Shown: positions 1 to 9,274 of the stretch, in pieces | Layout of the letters: every line of letters starts with the position of its first letter | Position numbering within the stretch: the first letter of the stretch is position 1 | Assembly: GCA_025266875.1 (NCBI GenBank) | Contig: JALLLT010000008.1 | Span: forward strand, 868,001 to 932,000 | Direction: 5' to 3' | From: Fennellomyces sp. T-0311 | Lineage: Eukaryota > Mucoromycota > Mucoromycetes > Mucorales > Lichtheimiaceae | DNA: 64,000 nt | Notes under the pieces: generated by a model | Database searches by the model: none | What the model saw: only the letters and a program-made list of their open reading frames with translations | Told to the model about the DNA's origin: nothing | Made by a program: the position numbers and the translations under genes

Positions 1-540
1 TTGGCCGACATCTAATAGCGCGTGGATATCAATTAATCAGCATGATCTGAAACCTTCTCACCGTGGATACCTTACCTTGGCTGCAAGTGTCTCCATACGC
101 TCCTTTTCTTCCTGGATCTTTTTGCGTTCCAAAGTGATCGCCCGCTTTCTCTATAATAGGGAATTAGTCCCTCTGCCGAATCCACTGCCGAATCCACTGC
201 CGAAGATCCACTTGCATCTTTTTCTGCCTGTTTGTCGTCTTTCATCTGCTTTTCGAGCGCCTTTACCGCCTGTTTTTTTGACCGTTCCTCGCTGCGTTTG
301 GCCCACGAATTTCGAAGTGTCTTGGCCTTTTGTGAGCGTACCGTTGCTGTCTTTTGCAGTTTCCACGATTTGCCTGATTGCAAAATAATAATAGAAGTTT
401 TGAGCATTGTGATCCGCTCTTTCATGATCGAGGCCTGCAACTCCAATTGTACCTGATACACGTCGATTGACGCTGTCCACCACACCTCCTACAGCGATCT
501 TGGAATCGATTTTGGCTGTGCTTGGCAGTGTGTCGTTCAT
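1..540 (-). CDS. CGR1: CGR1-like rRNA-processing protein (3' end cut by window edge)
   Basis: Small, highly charged coiled-coil protein of the Cgr1/CCDC86 family, which in yeast acts in nucleolar 60S pre-rRNA processing. The start ATG is at 540. A first short exon (540-453) joins across a GT-AG intron (452-374) so that arginine-rich residues run into SGKSWKLQKTATVRSQKAK, the family signature. The second exon continues with SEERSKKQAVKALEKQMKD, a typical basic/acidic helix. A second short intron, ending at a TATTATAG acceptor near 166, restores the frame into ITLERKKIQEEKERMETLAAK. That exon ends with a donor at 75, and a last exon begins at about 10 with Met-Ser-Ala, matching the family's LAAKM-A continuation, before the window ends. 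The donor of the second intron is ambiguous because it lies in an 18-bp direct repeat. Family assignment is by remembered motif; position near the window edge prevents checking the C-terminus. Confidence 0.8.
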
Positions 541-1836
541 TATAAAATTTAAGGTTTTACAAAAAGGTTCAAAAAAAAAAGTGTAAGGGTGGCTTCCCAG
601 CGAAAGGCGGACTGAGAAGTGTGTCTGTAGTTTTCTTCCCACCAATGATATCCACAATTGCCTTTCTGGGCAATGCATAAACGAACAGTAACCTCGCGTG
701 GCGGGTATGCTACTCCTTGTTGTCTCAGCTGTGGAAGGGTCGTTTATGCTATAAAAAGAATAGGATAGTGCTTATTGCACAGGCTACATTGCAAGTGATG
801 ACTTTTTGCAACTGGTATTTCCTGCTTTCAAATAAAACACTGCCTTTTTGTTACGTATACATAATGTAAACAGCATGCATTATAGAAAGGCACTCGCTTT
901 CATCGCCTCCATCGCTTTTAATTAGCGGGCTGCTTATTTCCACCACTGCATACTTCTTATCACCCCTCTGCACCTTGATCTGGCCTTGTATGTTCAAAGA
1001 TTGTCGTCGCTAAATTGGATTGTCGTTACCTATTTCAATGGCATCATGCTATAAGTGAATACGTAAAAGATACACAAGAGTAATCGAGTTTCGTATCCCA
1101 AGTACAAAGTATCTCCGAGAGACGGCCTGGACCAGTGATACATCGTAAGTTTTTTTTATATTATCGGACCTAGCTATGGCGCCCGGGCCATGACTTTTCG
1201 TCATTTTTCGTCAGTATACGACGGAAAAAAAGGAAAGACGGTAACTCAAACAAAGGAGTCTAACGCAGCTATGAGAATCTGAAAGCGGGGCAGATTGCTT
1301 CCATACAGCCGTTCGCATCTCGGATGCACTTTCTCCGGTAGCGAGTGGTTCTACAGTAGCTCCTTCCCTCGCGTCTTTTTTGTATTCGCAGAACATTACA
1401 CATGACGCTAAGGCACTGACGGTCATGTTGTTTGCTTCGTCAGATTGACGCAACACAGCCATCAGCTGCCCCATACTCTGGCTCACAATGTATCAGGATT
1501 ACGCTCTACACGATAACCTTACTACTAATTCCCGCTGTCAAGTCACACGTCGATGCTTTTGTGTACAATATTCATCCATCATCACCAAACACAGCAAGCT
1601 TCAGTGTGCCAGTTGTTAATAGTGAATATTAGCCTCTTTCCGGAAAAGTACTCTGTTGTACTATCAAGACATTCTCTCTGATGACTTCCCCAAACGAATC
1701 GAGCCATATCATCAGTCAGCTGGTGGCCGCGAAATGCAGTTACATAAAAAGCTAAACTATTATATAATAAAGAATTGGAGGTGATATCGTCAAATCACAC
1801 CTCATCCATGTTCTATTATATTCAGCCAGAGACTAT
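541..1836. other. Intergenic region, no supported gene
   Basis: AT-rich DNA between the CGR1-like start and the left end of the CACTA element. The first 200 bases presumably hold the CGR1 promoter. Short open frames at 1211-1486 and 1432-1632 lack recognisable domains. Nothing else identified. Confidence 0.5.
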
Positions 1837-2111
1837 CACAGTGGGAAAATTTTCTGGTTCATCTCCGTTTTCCTGGTATAGTCCGGTAGAATATGGTGAT
1901 TAGGCAGTATAATATGGTTATCCCCGGTTCGAACCACACTTTACGGAGAAATACTGAAATATACGGGGGTTCACCAGCACTTTTCGGTGAAGCCGGGTTT
2001 TTTTATGTTCTCCGTAATTAATGGTGCTTTTCCGTAAATACTGGTTCACTTTACGGAGAGAAACGCTGAAATACCGAGAATAACCGATTTTATCTAGTAA
2101 CGTTTCATCGT
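1837..2111. repeat. Left terminal and subterminal region of the CACTA element
   Basis: Holds the left 12-bp terminal repeat followed by iterated short motifs: TTTACGGAGA occurs twice (about 1940 and 2053), with related TCCGTAA boxes in inverted orientation between them, plus a CCCCGGTTCG motif shared inverted with the right end. Subterminal repeat arrays of this kind are the transposase-binding regions of plant CACTA elements; that role is inferred here. Confidence 0.7.
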
Positions 2112-5100
2112 TCAAATTTCTTTTATTTTTCCTAGAACTGTGCTAGCTTGTAGCATATTCTCATATACATAATAGAATCTATTTTTTACAGTTGGTGAAG
2201 CCAGTACTCCTACGGCGCAATCGATACACGCGGCATCGCAAACATATAAACGACCTGCAGATCCAAAAGTGCCATTACCGTACGGATATCCAAATGGAGA
2301 CATCGTTGTTTTGGTCGCAATTCGCACGAGACATAGAACTCTTTCATCGGCTACGTATAATTAAGCAATAAGTTCGGTCTTGATTGTCGGCAAAACCAAT
2401 TTCATTATGTAACATGCCACTTACCACCATATCTGTGAGAGAAAAAGAGTATAGTCTCTCCAAAATACGTTTTTTTCTCATCCACTCCAGTCACATTGGC
2501 ATAGTGTGCATACTTATCCACAGACAACGTTAACTTCACATATGTTCCAAATCTTTTAGTACCAAGCGGCAAGCGGCAATCATACGTCGCATCGCGAGAA
2601 TAGAGTCGCTTTCCGACGTCGATGTTGTTACAAAGTTTAGGTAGATTGGCTGTCTGTAAATGTCGTACTCGTGCCCAAAAATTTCTGAGGTAGAGCATAA
2701 GATCAATCTTCGGGTACTGGTCGATTGACATTGGCCCTAAATGGGGTCCCCAAATCTCTGGTGCACCTGGATAGGAATCGGCATAGATAGCAGCTCTCGG
2801 CTTAGGGATTTTTGATCGTTGTGCTGACGTGTTATCGACCCTATCCAGATATCTCTGTGCTGCTATTGAAATCAGCTTATTCCCAGCATTTACTCCTGGT
2901 GCTTGAGTGGATTTGATTTTGCGATCAAACACACCGACAGCCCTTTCCATGCATCTGGTTCCATATCCTCGTAAAGGCCCAAGCTGACGCAGTACTTCTG
3001 GGATGTGCCGCAAATAATGGAAGTTCACAGTATATAGGTGAACAGGAAGGTTTACGCGTGCGAATTCATGCCAGGTTTTGATATACCTATTGCTCATGTG
3101 TAAGCATACCACTCAAAACGTCCATGCTAATAGTTCTCTTACGCGTCAATTCGATCTATTGTCTCAGTTGTTTGCTTCCATGATAAGGAAAGCGTACACG
3201 CCTTAATAAGTTCAACTAATGCCCGAATTGCTGCTTTGCTACATATTCCATCATGCTGAAGCTGATCAATGACAATGGTAGGGATGACATATAAAAGCAT
3301 GTCGATGTAGTCTACCGCACGTGTTTCTCGCGTTCGTGTCAGGATATCTACATATTGACAAGACACATTGGAGATAGAGAAATATGAGCTTTACTGTATG
3401 GATAAAGCAGAGAAAACACACCTGTGATCCTCCCTTCAAACGTTGCCGGCCATGTTGACATTGATATCTTAATAGCCGCACTAACTGAAGCTTGCTGCGA
3501 TTTTGACATAAGATATGGTGCAGTTAGAATAGGATTGCTGATCATTGCCCATATTAAGGGTCCTAAATTGCAGCCAAAGATATGCATTTCATCGAGACCA
3601 AAAGACAATGGACCATGGAAGGAGTCAAGTTGAGCGAATGGGGAGGGTGACTTAATGTTATGGGACTATAATCGGATATGACGATGCATTATTATAGACG
3701 TATTAGAACGAAGCTCACATGCTATTAATGGAGGTAACTTACTATATCACCATACTTGTAATGATCTTTTGTTCTCAGGGGATCGAGATCTTTGCTACCA
3801 GGATAATAACGGCCATATCCCGGTCGCATCTTTCCGTTATTATTCTTTCCAGTCCTCCGGCGATTGAGTGAATTGGCGCTTTCTGATCGAACGGATTTGA
3901 TCAAACAAATTCGGCATCCATACGTCGATTGGTGACCACCGTGATGTGCAAGCGATGCAGTTCCAGGTATATCACCAGTAGCCAGAATCAAGTGCGCTTT
4001 GAAAGATCTCATTACATCATCATCGCATAGAACATCCATTCCAACAGTTTCCAATGCCCGTAACTCATTCAGCAAAGGCGCAAGAAAGGAGTCCAAGTTG
4101 CCACCTTTGGATGTCGTTGGAATAATACACACCTGGATCATATTTTCATCATGATATCTGAGAATCTTGATTAGGAACTAGTAAGTTAAGCATCTGGCTC
4201 AAGGAATATCACTTACCGTTGCTGCGGGTCGAAGTTTAAAACAATCAGATGTACAATTGTCATCGACACTGTGCTGTGGATGAAAGGTTGAAATCCATCC
4301 ACATATAAAACCAGGCCAATATCATGGAGCCCCCATTCTTGTGCGCAATCCAGAGCCTTGCCATCGAATATGTCGCTGATCACATCTGCATGACGCATAG
4401 TACTTGCCGGCCGTAATTTTTTTCTTGTTGCCTCGTTCGCGATTATTGACGCAAGTTGATCAGAAAGAGGCAAGTACTGCATACTAGCGTACGCCTTCTT
4501 TTGTGCAGGATCGCTGTATCTTGCTTTTCGGCAGTTTGCATTGGGGCAGTTGAACTCATCATCGTTCATAAATAGATGACACCCGCTTATACAAATATCA
4601 AAATTTTGCTTCGATACTGGATACAGTGACGTGAGAAGATTCTGGGTGAGGTGTGGCGAAAGGACAGTGATGAATTCTTGACATGGATTGGTTACATCTA
4701 ACGATAGCTGGTAAAAACTACCCGATTGACATGTATATGGATATGTAAGCTTACCGAATTTACTGCGAAGTGACATCGCACTGTTGATATATTTTACTAG
4801 TTGCTCATATGCTGCACGTGTTATGTTGAAGTCTTCAATAATCTTCAGTAGATCCAAGCTGAGCAACTCCGACGATGAGAGGCGCGGAACTTCGCCGTAG
4901 ACGTACACTTCTTTCCGCTCAGCACCATTACCCAAGTCGATTGCTGCGCTTGTCTGATTTTCGTTGTCGGATGTGCGCACTGTCGGATCTTCTTGACCAT
5001 CATCAAACGCGCAAATGTACCTGGCTGGATCATCATAATCAGTCCCGAAGTCGTAGTCATCATTTTGGTAACCGTCGTCGAGGTAACTTCCTTCATTGTT

Positions 5101-5382
5101 GTTATCACTGATTGTTGTTCTGGCATTTACGTTCGGCTCCTGCGTAGATCGACGTTTCGATACTCTATCACCGCCAGTACTCATGGTACGTTTTCTTGCA
5201 CTCGAATTCGACTGACTTTGGTAGACCGTGTTGGAAGCTTCTACGCGTTCACGCGTTTCCGTTCGGTTCTCCGCGACTTTCGCGTACTTCTTTTGGAAGC
5301 AGCTGATTTGATGGGCCTTTAACCTTTTCTTAGTAAAAGAACCACAGCAATAGCGACACTTCTGCATCTTAAAGTAGAGCAC
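2112..5382 (-). CDS. Tnp2-like CACTA transposase, six exons, intact
   Basis: DDE transposase of the CACTA element. Reading the minus strand, exons 5382-4217, 4157-3743, 3650-3422, 3347-3143, 3086-2425 and 2350-2112 join at GT-AG introns to 2916 nt, an uninterrupted frame of 971 residues. The N-terminus has a C2HC zinc-finger-like motif (CRYCCGSF...KAHQISC). The DDE core shows the Tnp2 landmarks: an Asp in LYVDGFQPFIHS, then IIPTTSKGGNLDSFLAPL, an Asp in ILATGDIPGTASLAHHGG followed by a conserved Cys-x-x-Cys-like CRICLI segment, and GLDEMHIFG as the third acidic site. The C-terminal part (YTVNFHYLRHIPEVL...FDRKIKS) resembles the domain that follows the core in such transposases. Residues 20-130 are low-complexity and acidic. 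It is transcribed away from the second element gene. Fungal Plavaka-like or KDZ-related elements are the main alternative label. Confidence 0.85.
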
Positions 5383-5570
5383 AAAAGTAGGGATTGATCA
5401 AGACAACTTTTTTTTATTTATAGTATAATGAGCTCCACCGCCGCAGCATCGAGAGAAGGTAAGTTTACCATCTGAGACCATATTAACCGCCCACCGCCGC
5501 AGCATTCTCAGCACGGTAAGTAGCCCCGCGCAAGCATTCTGTTAAGGTTAGTACTCCACCGCCGCAGCAT
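5383..5570. promoter_or_regulatory. Bidirectional spacer with three 15-bp CCACCGCCGCAGCAT repeats
   Basis: The 188 bp between the two divergent element genes contain CCACCGCCGCAGCAT at 5435-5449, 5491-5505 and 5556-5570; the last copy abuts the ATG at 5571. The copies are 56 and 65 bp apart. AGCATTCT also occurs without the GC-rich part near 5532. Each copy except the last is followed within about 15 bp by a GGTAAG or GGTTAG splice-donor-like string. These could be binding sites for an element protein or parts of an alternatively spliced leader; both are inferences. Confidence 0.6.
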
Positions 5571-6530
5571 ATGTCTTCATCTTTTCCATCTTCCCAAGTT
5601 TTGCGTACCTCAATCATCATCATGCCTCCAAAGAATATTAAGAAGCCCAGTATCAAAGAAGATATTGCAGAACTACAACGTCAGGTGAAGGCTGTTAATG
5701 AGGATGTCCAGTTAATTTACGGGATGGTCAACGGAATGGAGCTTACGATGAAGGCGATGCTGGAAGCGCAAGAAAAGCACTACGAAGAGATGAAAGCAAT
5801 GGCCAGCGAGTACTTTGAAAAATCAAGATCGGCCATGACCGTGGATGTGACCAGTGCCTCGAGCTCGGCCTCTGAGAACAGCCATCAAAGAAAAATTATA
5901 CCAGCACCTCGCATTACCCAAGAAATCGACACGGAAGAGAGAAGCTTCAGTATAAGAGTTGTCAAGGACCATATTCTACAATATGTCATCAAGGCGGCCA
6001 ATGATGAACTTACTGACAGTGAAGCAGAGGCACTTTACCAGACGATGCGCGGTGAGCTCAACACTGCACTAGATGCACTTGAGTCTCGAGTCAAGAAAGA
6101 GATCCTCGGTGAGATGTATGAAGAGGATCAATACGCGTATGAAGATGTTGCGGGCGTGGATGAATCTGATGTCGATATGAAAGGTTATACCTGGGGTTCA
6201 AAACGCTTGGCGAAGCATCGCAGAATTGCGATTGCCACTTTCGAGGCTGCGGTATTGGAGGCGACCGGAATTGACTTTTCCATATGCGAGAAGCACTGGG
6301 CTTCGTCACACATGTTGGAAGAGACATGGAACAACCGGTGCAAACCAAAGCCAACGCCAGCCAACAAGCGTAAGCCTGGTAAGCAGAGCGTCGAGAAGGA
6401 CCAACTGGTTCAAAAGCGTATGCGGTTCGTTGAAGACGAAGGAGAAGATGAAGAAGAGGACGAAGGCGAAGATGAAGAAGAAGAGGACGAGTATGAAGAC
6501 GAGGAGTATACCAAGGACGATGATGAATAG
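5571..6530 (+). CDS. Second gene of the CACTA element: acidic coiled-coil protein, unknown family
   Basis: Single-exon protein of 319 residues, transcribed divergently from the transposase and wholly inside the terminal repeats. An alternative start is the methionine of MPPKNIKKPS at 5622. Residues about 30-85 form a heptad-like helix (DIAELQRQVKAVNEDVQLIY). The middle is a charged globular region with WGSKRLAKHRRIAIATFE, and a basic patch (KPKPTPANKRKPGKQS) precedes a C-terminal tail of almost pure Glu/Asp from residue about 280. I do not recognise the family. By position it is analogous to the TnpA-type accessory protein of plant En/Spm elements, which binds subterminal repeats; that is inference from context, not from similarity. 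Confidence 0.75.
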   Translation: MSSSFPSSQVLRTSIIIMPPKNIKKPSIKEDIAELQRQVKAVNEDVQLIYGMVNGMELTMKAMLEAQEKHYEEMKAMASEYFEKSRSAMTVDVTSASSSASENSHQRKIIPAPRITQEIDTEERSFSIRVVKDHILQYVIKAANDELTDSEAEALYQTMRGELNTALDALESRVKKEILGEMYEEDQYAYEDVAGVDESDVDMKGYTWGSKRLAKHRRIAIATFEAAVLEATGIDFSICEKHWASSHMLEETWNNRCKPKPTPANKRKPGKQSVEKDQLVQKRMRFVEDEGEDEEEDEGEDEEEEDEYEDEEYTKDDDE

Positions 6531-6900
6531 CCTGAATATCTCGGGGTACTGTTTAAAACGCAAGATTTATAATATATCAATAACCTGTTTGCTCTTGTAA
6601 CAAAGAATACACTATGAATAGCACATAAATCTTGTAAGCATATGAAATAAATATCTTTATCGCAAGAACGCTTCGGTAAACTCTCCATATTGGCTCTGTA
6701 CTCTATACGTAATACACGGTTCATATCGGTTCTGCCCACGTAGACCACCGCACGGTTCCTATCAGTTATAACCGGTACGGTTTTTTCTGGTTTTTCCCTG
6801 TTCAGTTCTGTTCAGGTAAAATGTCCGAATCTACATAATTTTTACCGAACCGGGGCAAACCAGTTTGAACCACGAATCACCGCCATTATTTCCCACTGTG
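6531..6900. repeat. Right terminal and subterminal region of the CACTA element
   Basis: Ends with the right terminal repeat TTTCCCACTGTG at 6889-6900. Between 6715 and 6790 the motif CGGTTC and its complement recur several times (cggttcatatcggttc, cacggttcc, aaccggtacgg), forming an irregular subterminal array. AATCACC at 6875-6881 mirrors GGTGATT at 1895-1901 on the left side. Confidence 0.65.
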
Positions 6901-7006
6901 TATCGTTAAAGTGGAACTTCTTCAACATCATATCAATCACTGAGTGTCAGGTATAAATTGGACTATATGTGTCGAATTTTGCAATACTCACCGAAGAATT
7001 GACAAA

Positions 7007-7386
7007 GAGCCCGTTCGGGTAACCAAAAAAATGCATTCTGGGGCAAAATACATTTTGGTTGTGTTCGGGGTGCCATTTCAAAAAGTCATTACGGGAGCCA
7101 AAATGCATTTTGAGGAAAAGTAGGTCTGAGCTGCTTTTTTGAAAAAAGTCATTTTGCAACATTTCCCACATTTACACCACCCATAAAAAATATTCTAATA
7201 TAATACTCGTCGGCTCAAAATAAAGCGATACAATGATAAGCAACGATCTATAGCTATTATTTCAAATAAAATGCATTTAGAAAATGTCGATCGAGAATTA
7301 TCTCGAAGCAATGACTGGCAACTTTTTGAGAGTGTCGGTTTGCCAAAAATGCAATCTGTGAATGAATTCTGCATCCGAACGGGCTC
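7007..7386. mobile_element. MITE-like element with GAGCCCGTTCGG ends
   Basis: About 380 bp bounded by GAGCCCGTTCGG at 7007-7018 and its exact complement at 7375-7386. Flanking bases are CAAAG/AAAG-like on both sides, so the duplication is either AAA with 12-bp ends or CAAAG with 11-bp ends. No coding capacity. The interior is rich in AAAATGCATTTT-type palindromes. It lies about 105 bp from the right end of the CACTA element and does not share its terminal sequence, so it belongs to another family. Confidence 0.7.
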
Positions 7387-7540
7387 AAAGTGTCGTAATT
7401 AAAAGCTTTTGGTGTATCTTACTCAGAACTCTGGCCCTTGTTCTGAAAGGTTGACATGCCTACTTCAAAAGCTGACATACCTCATAGCTTCAACGCGGTC
7501 GTCAATAACCTATTCTTTTCAATAAAGCATTTTTTTTATC

Positions 7541-7700
7541 TGCCAGTCGAGTGATGTCGAAATCTGTTTTGATCGTGGTACAGTTTATGTTTGTAATATG
7601 TTACACGAATCTCCTAAAGCGTATGTCGCAGTTGCACTGCAAGGAGATATTGGAGATAACGGGGACATTTTCAATGATAGTACAGTAGCTATGAAAATCA
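7541..7700 (+). pseudogene. Fragment of a TPR/F-box-type gene
   Basis: This stretch closely matches, base for base over roughly 150 nt, the complement of 13090-13250, which lies downstream of a recognisable F-box in the decayed gene at 13070-14170. Shared stretches include cgagtgatgtcgaaatctg and tatgtcgcagttg. The translated piece (VEICFDRGTVYVCNMLH) has an equivalent in the other copy (VEICFDCDTLYTCTMLH). It is thus a relic of the same gene family's post-F-box region. No F-box or LRR remains here. Confidence 0.55.
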
Positions 7701-7746
7701 CTATTTCTATAATAGTACTTTATTTCCTGCTATGTATATACAAGGG

Positions 7747-7900
7747 AGGTAATAAAGATCAGGTAACAAATGAAAGAGAGAAACGAGGTAACAAATTTTG
7801 TTACCTGGTTTGTTACCTGGTTTGTTACCGCTATGTTACCTGGCTTGTTGCCGCTTTGATCTTTAAGGTAACAAATTCTGTTACCTCGTTTGCTACCGCC
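7747..7900. repeat. Cluster of direct and inverted GGTAAC(AAA) boxes
   Basis: About ten exact or near copies of AGGTAACAAA or its complement TTTGTTACCT in 154 bp. Two or three direct copies are followed by a run of five or six inverted copies at roughly 10-13-bp spacing, then one direct and two inverted copies. The strand can fold into several alternative hairpins. A 111-codon open frame runs across it but is explained by the repeat composition. Confidence 0.75.
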
Positions 7901-8300
7901 TGTTGTATTCACACACCATTTTCACATAGGTAAGCGGTTGTTCATGATGATTTGAATCATTAGAAATACGTCCCATCACGGCTATAAGTTGTATCGCTCT
8001 ACAAGGTATTCCAATATGAAAATCTCTACATAGAGAATCTGTCAAACCAATACTTTTTAATCGTTCATCGATATTTCTGCTGATTTTCCGATATATGTTC
8101 CTTGAACATAATCCCGGTAAACGTATAGCATACCTTGGGGCGGGTACATTTTATTTTTAACAAAACTCTTAATAAAAAGATGATTTATACCGTAGCTACG
8201 TAATATTGATGACAATGTCACTTGTATCTTTATTTAGATAGTAAAACTACCATTGTGAGGTTGGATGTTGAGGAGTAGGAGGGCGGGCGATAAGCTGTAA

Positions 8301-8630
8301 GTCCAAAAAGCTGTCATAGACCGAGGCTACAACGTCTTGTATTTGTCAGCTTGGTCTTCATTTTTGAATCCGATTGATGAGTCTTGGTCAAAGCTGAAAG
8401 CAAATGTAAATCGGGAGGCATTAGACTCTAATGATATCTTGGCAAGTCGTAGTAAGGAGACTTTGTTACACCAGAGGACTGCAAAGGATGGATATCGCCA
8501 ATATTTTGTATATAGTTGTCATCGTTATTGCCGTGTGAGCTATTTCATCAAAGCAACAGGAAAATTTCGGCTAAAGGAAATGTTACTTTTTATAGGCCAT
8601 CAACAGGTATCAAGTACAGATATTTATTAA
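8301..8630 (+). pseudogene. C-terminal fragment of a Tc1/IS630-type DDE transposase
   Basis: The frame contains IDRGYNVLYLSAWSSFLNP followed by IDESWSKLKANVNREAL, the C-terminal DDE_3 signature (Leu-x-x-Tyr-Ser-Pro-x-Leu-Asn-Pro-Ile-Glu-x-x-Trp-Ser) of Tc1/mariner and IS630-like transposases; here the Pro-Tyr-Ser-Pro part has become Ala-Trp-Ser-Ser. A stop lies at 8298-8300 and no upstream catalytic core was found, so only the last domain survives. No terminal repeats were identified around it. Confidence 0.7.
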
Positions 8631-9274
8631 GCCCTAATTTTGGTTATGTTATACGATTTTGTTTCTCTTAGTAATAAAAACGAACAATTTCCTTGGATGC
8701 TAAAATACGACTGTCAGTACGATGATATGCTATGATTTACTCTACGCTTCAATTTAAGTGAGTCTACAAGCATATCGTATCTTCACGTGGGTTTCAACCG
8801 TATTTCCAATCCATGTCAATTACGGGTATAAGGCTCACTTAGGACTATTCTCGCTTCCAAGCTTGTTATCGCTAATCAACATACCAATTGGTCGAGTAGC
8901 CATTGCTTTAATGGCATGTGCGGATATGTATTCTCAGCCACATACAGTGTATATGTAAGTACATGAGTAAGAGCGGGAAAAAACTTCCTTTCAATGATCA
9001 ACTATTATTCTATATTGCTATCATCGCCCTTCGTTTAGGAGTGGATAATAAGTGCTCAGCTTACGATACTCAATGCCAGCACCAGCCTGGATTAGACGTA
9101 GTGATTATGCGTTAGGCACGTTTCATGTGCAAAGAAGCACCGTTTGACAGCATCGTTAATATGATAGGCTACCACACCCCACAGGTGCTGACAGCGGAGA
9201 TTCCATGAGCGGCCAGTGCAGACCGTAAGATCGAGGTTGTTCTTCCACCTGGTTTTCTCGTGCCTGAACGAACA
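8631..9274. other. Intergenic region upstream of ADA3
   Basis: No supported gene. Presumably contains the ADA3 promoter and 5' leader. The open frames at 8758-9115 lack family features. Confidence 0.4.

Larger units (their letters stand above)
1837..6900. mobile_element. Complete CACTA-superfamily (Tnp2/EnSpm-type) DNA transposon
   Basis: The element starts CACAGTGGGAAA at 1837 and ends with its exact reverse complement at 6900, giving 12-bp perfect terminal inverted repeats of the CAC... type. The flanks are TAT at 1834-1836 and TAT at 6901-6903, a 3-bp target-site duplication as expected for CACTA elements. Subterminal regions share inverted motifs, for example CCCCGGTTCG at 1922-1931 and its complement at 6846-6855. 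Inside are two divergent genes: a six-exon Tnp2-like transposase (2112-5382, minus) and an acidic coiled-coil protein (5571-6530, plus), separated by a 188-bp spacer carrying a threefold 15-bp repeat. The intact ends, duplication and open transposase suggest a recent and possibly still active insertion (inference). Confidence 0.88.

Noticed and set aside
1211..1486. 91-codon minus-strand open frame
   Set aside because: No similarity to a known family, no splice partners, low coding character.
1920..1935. CCGGTTCGAACC as a tRNA T-arm
   Set aside because: No cloverleaf around it; the motif belongs to the subterminal inverted repeats of the CACTA element.
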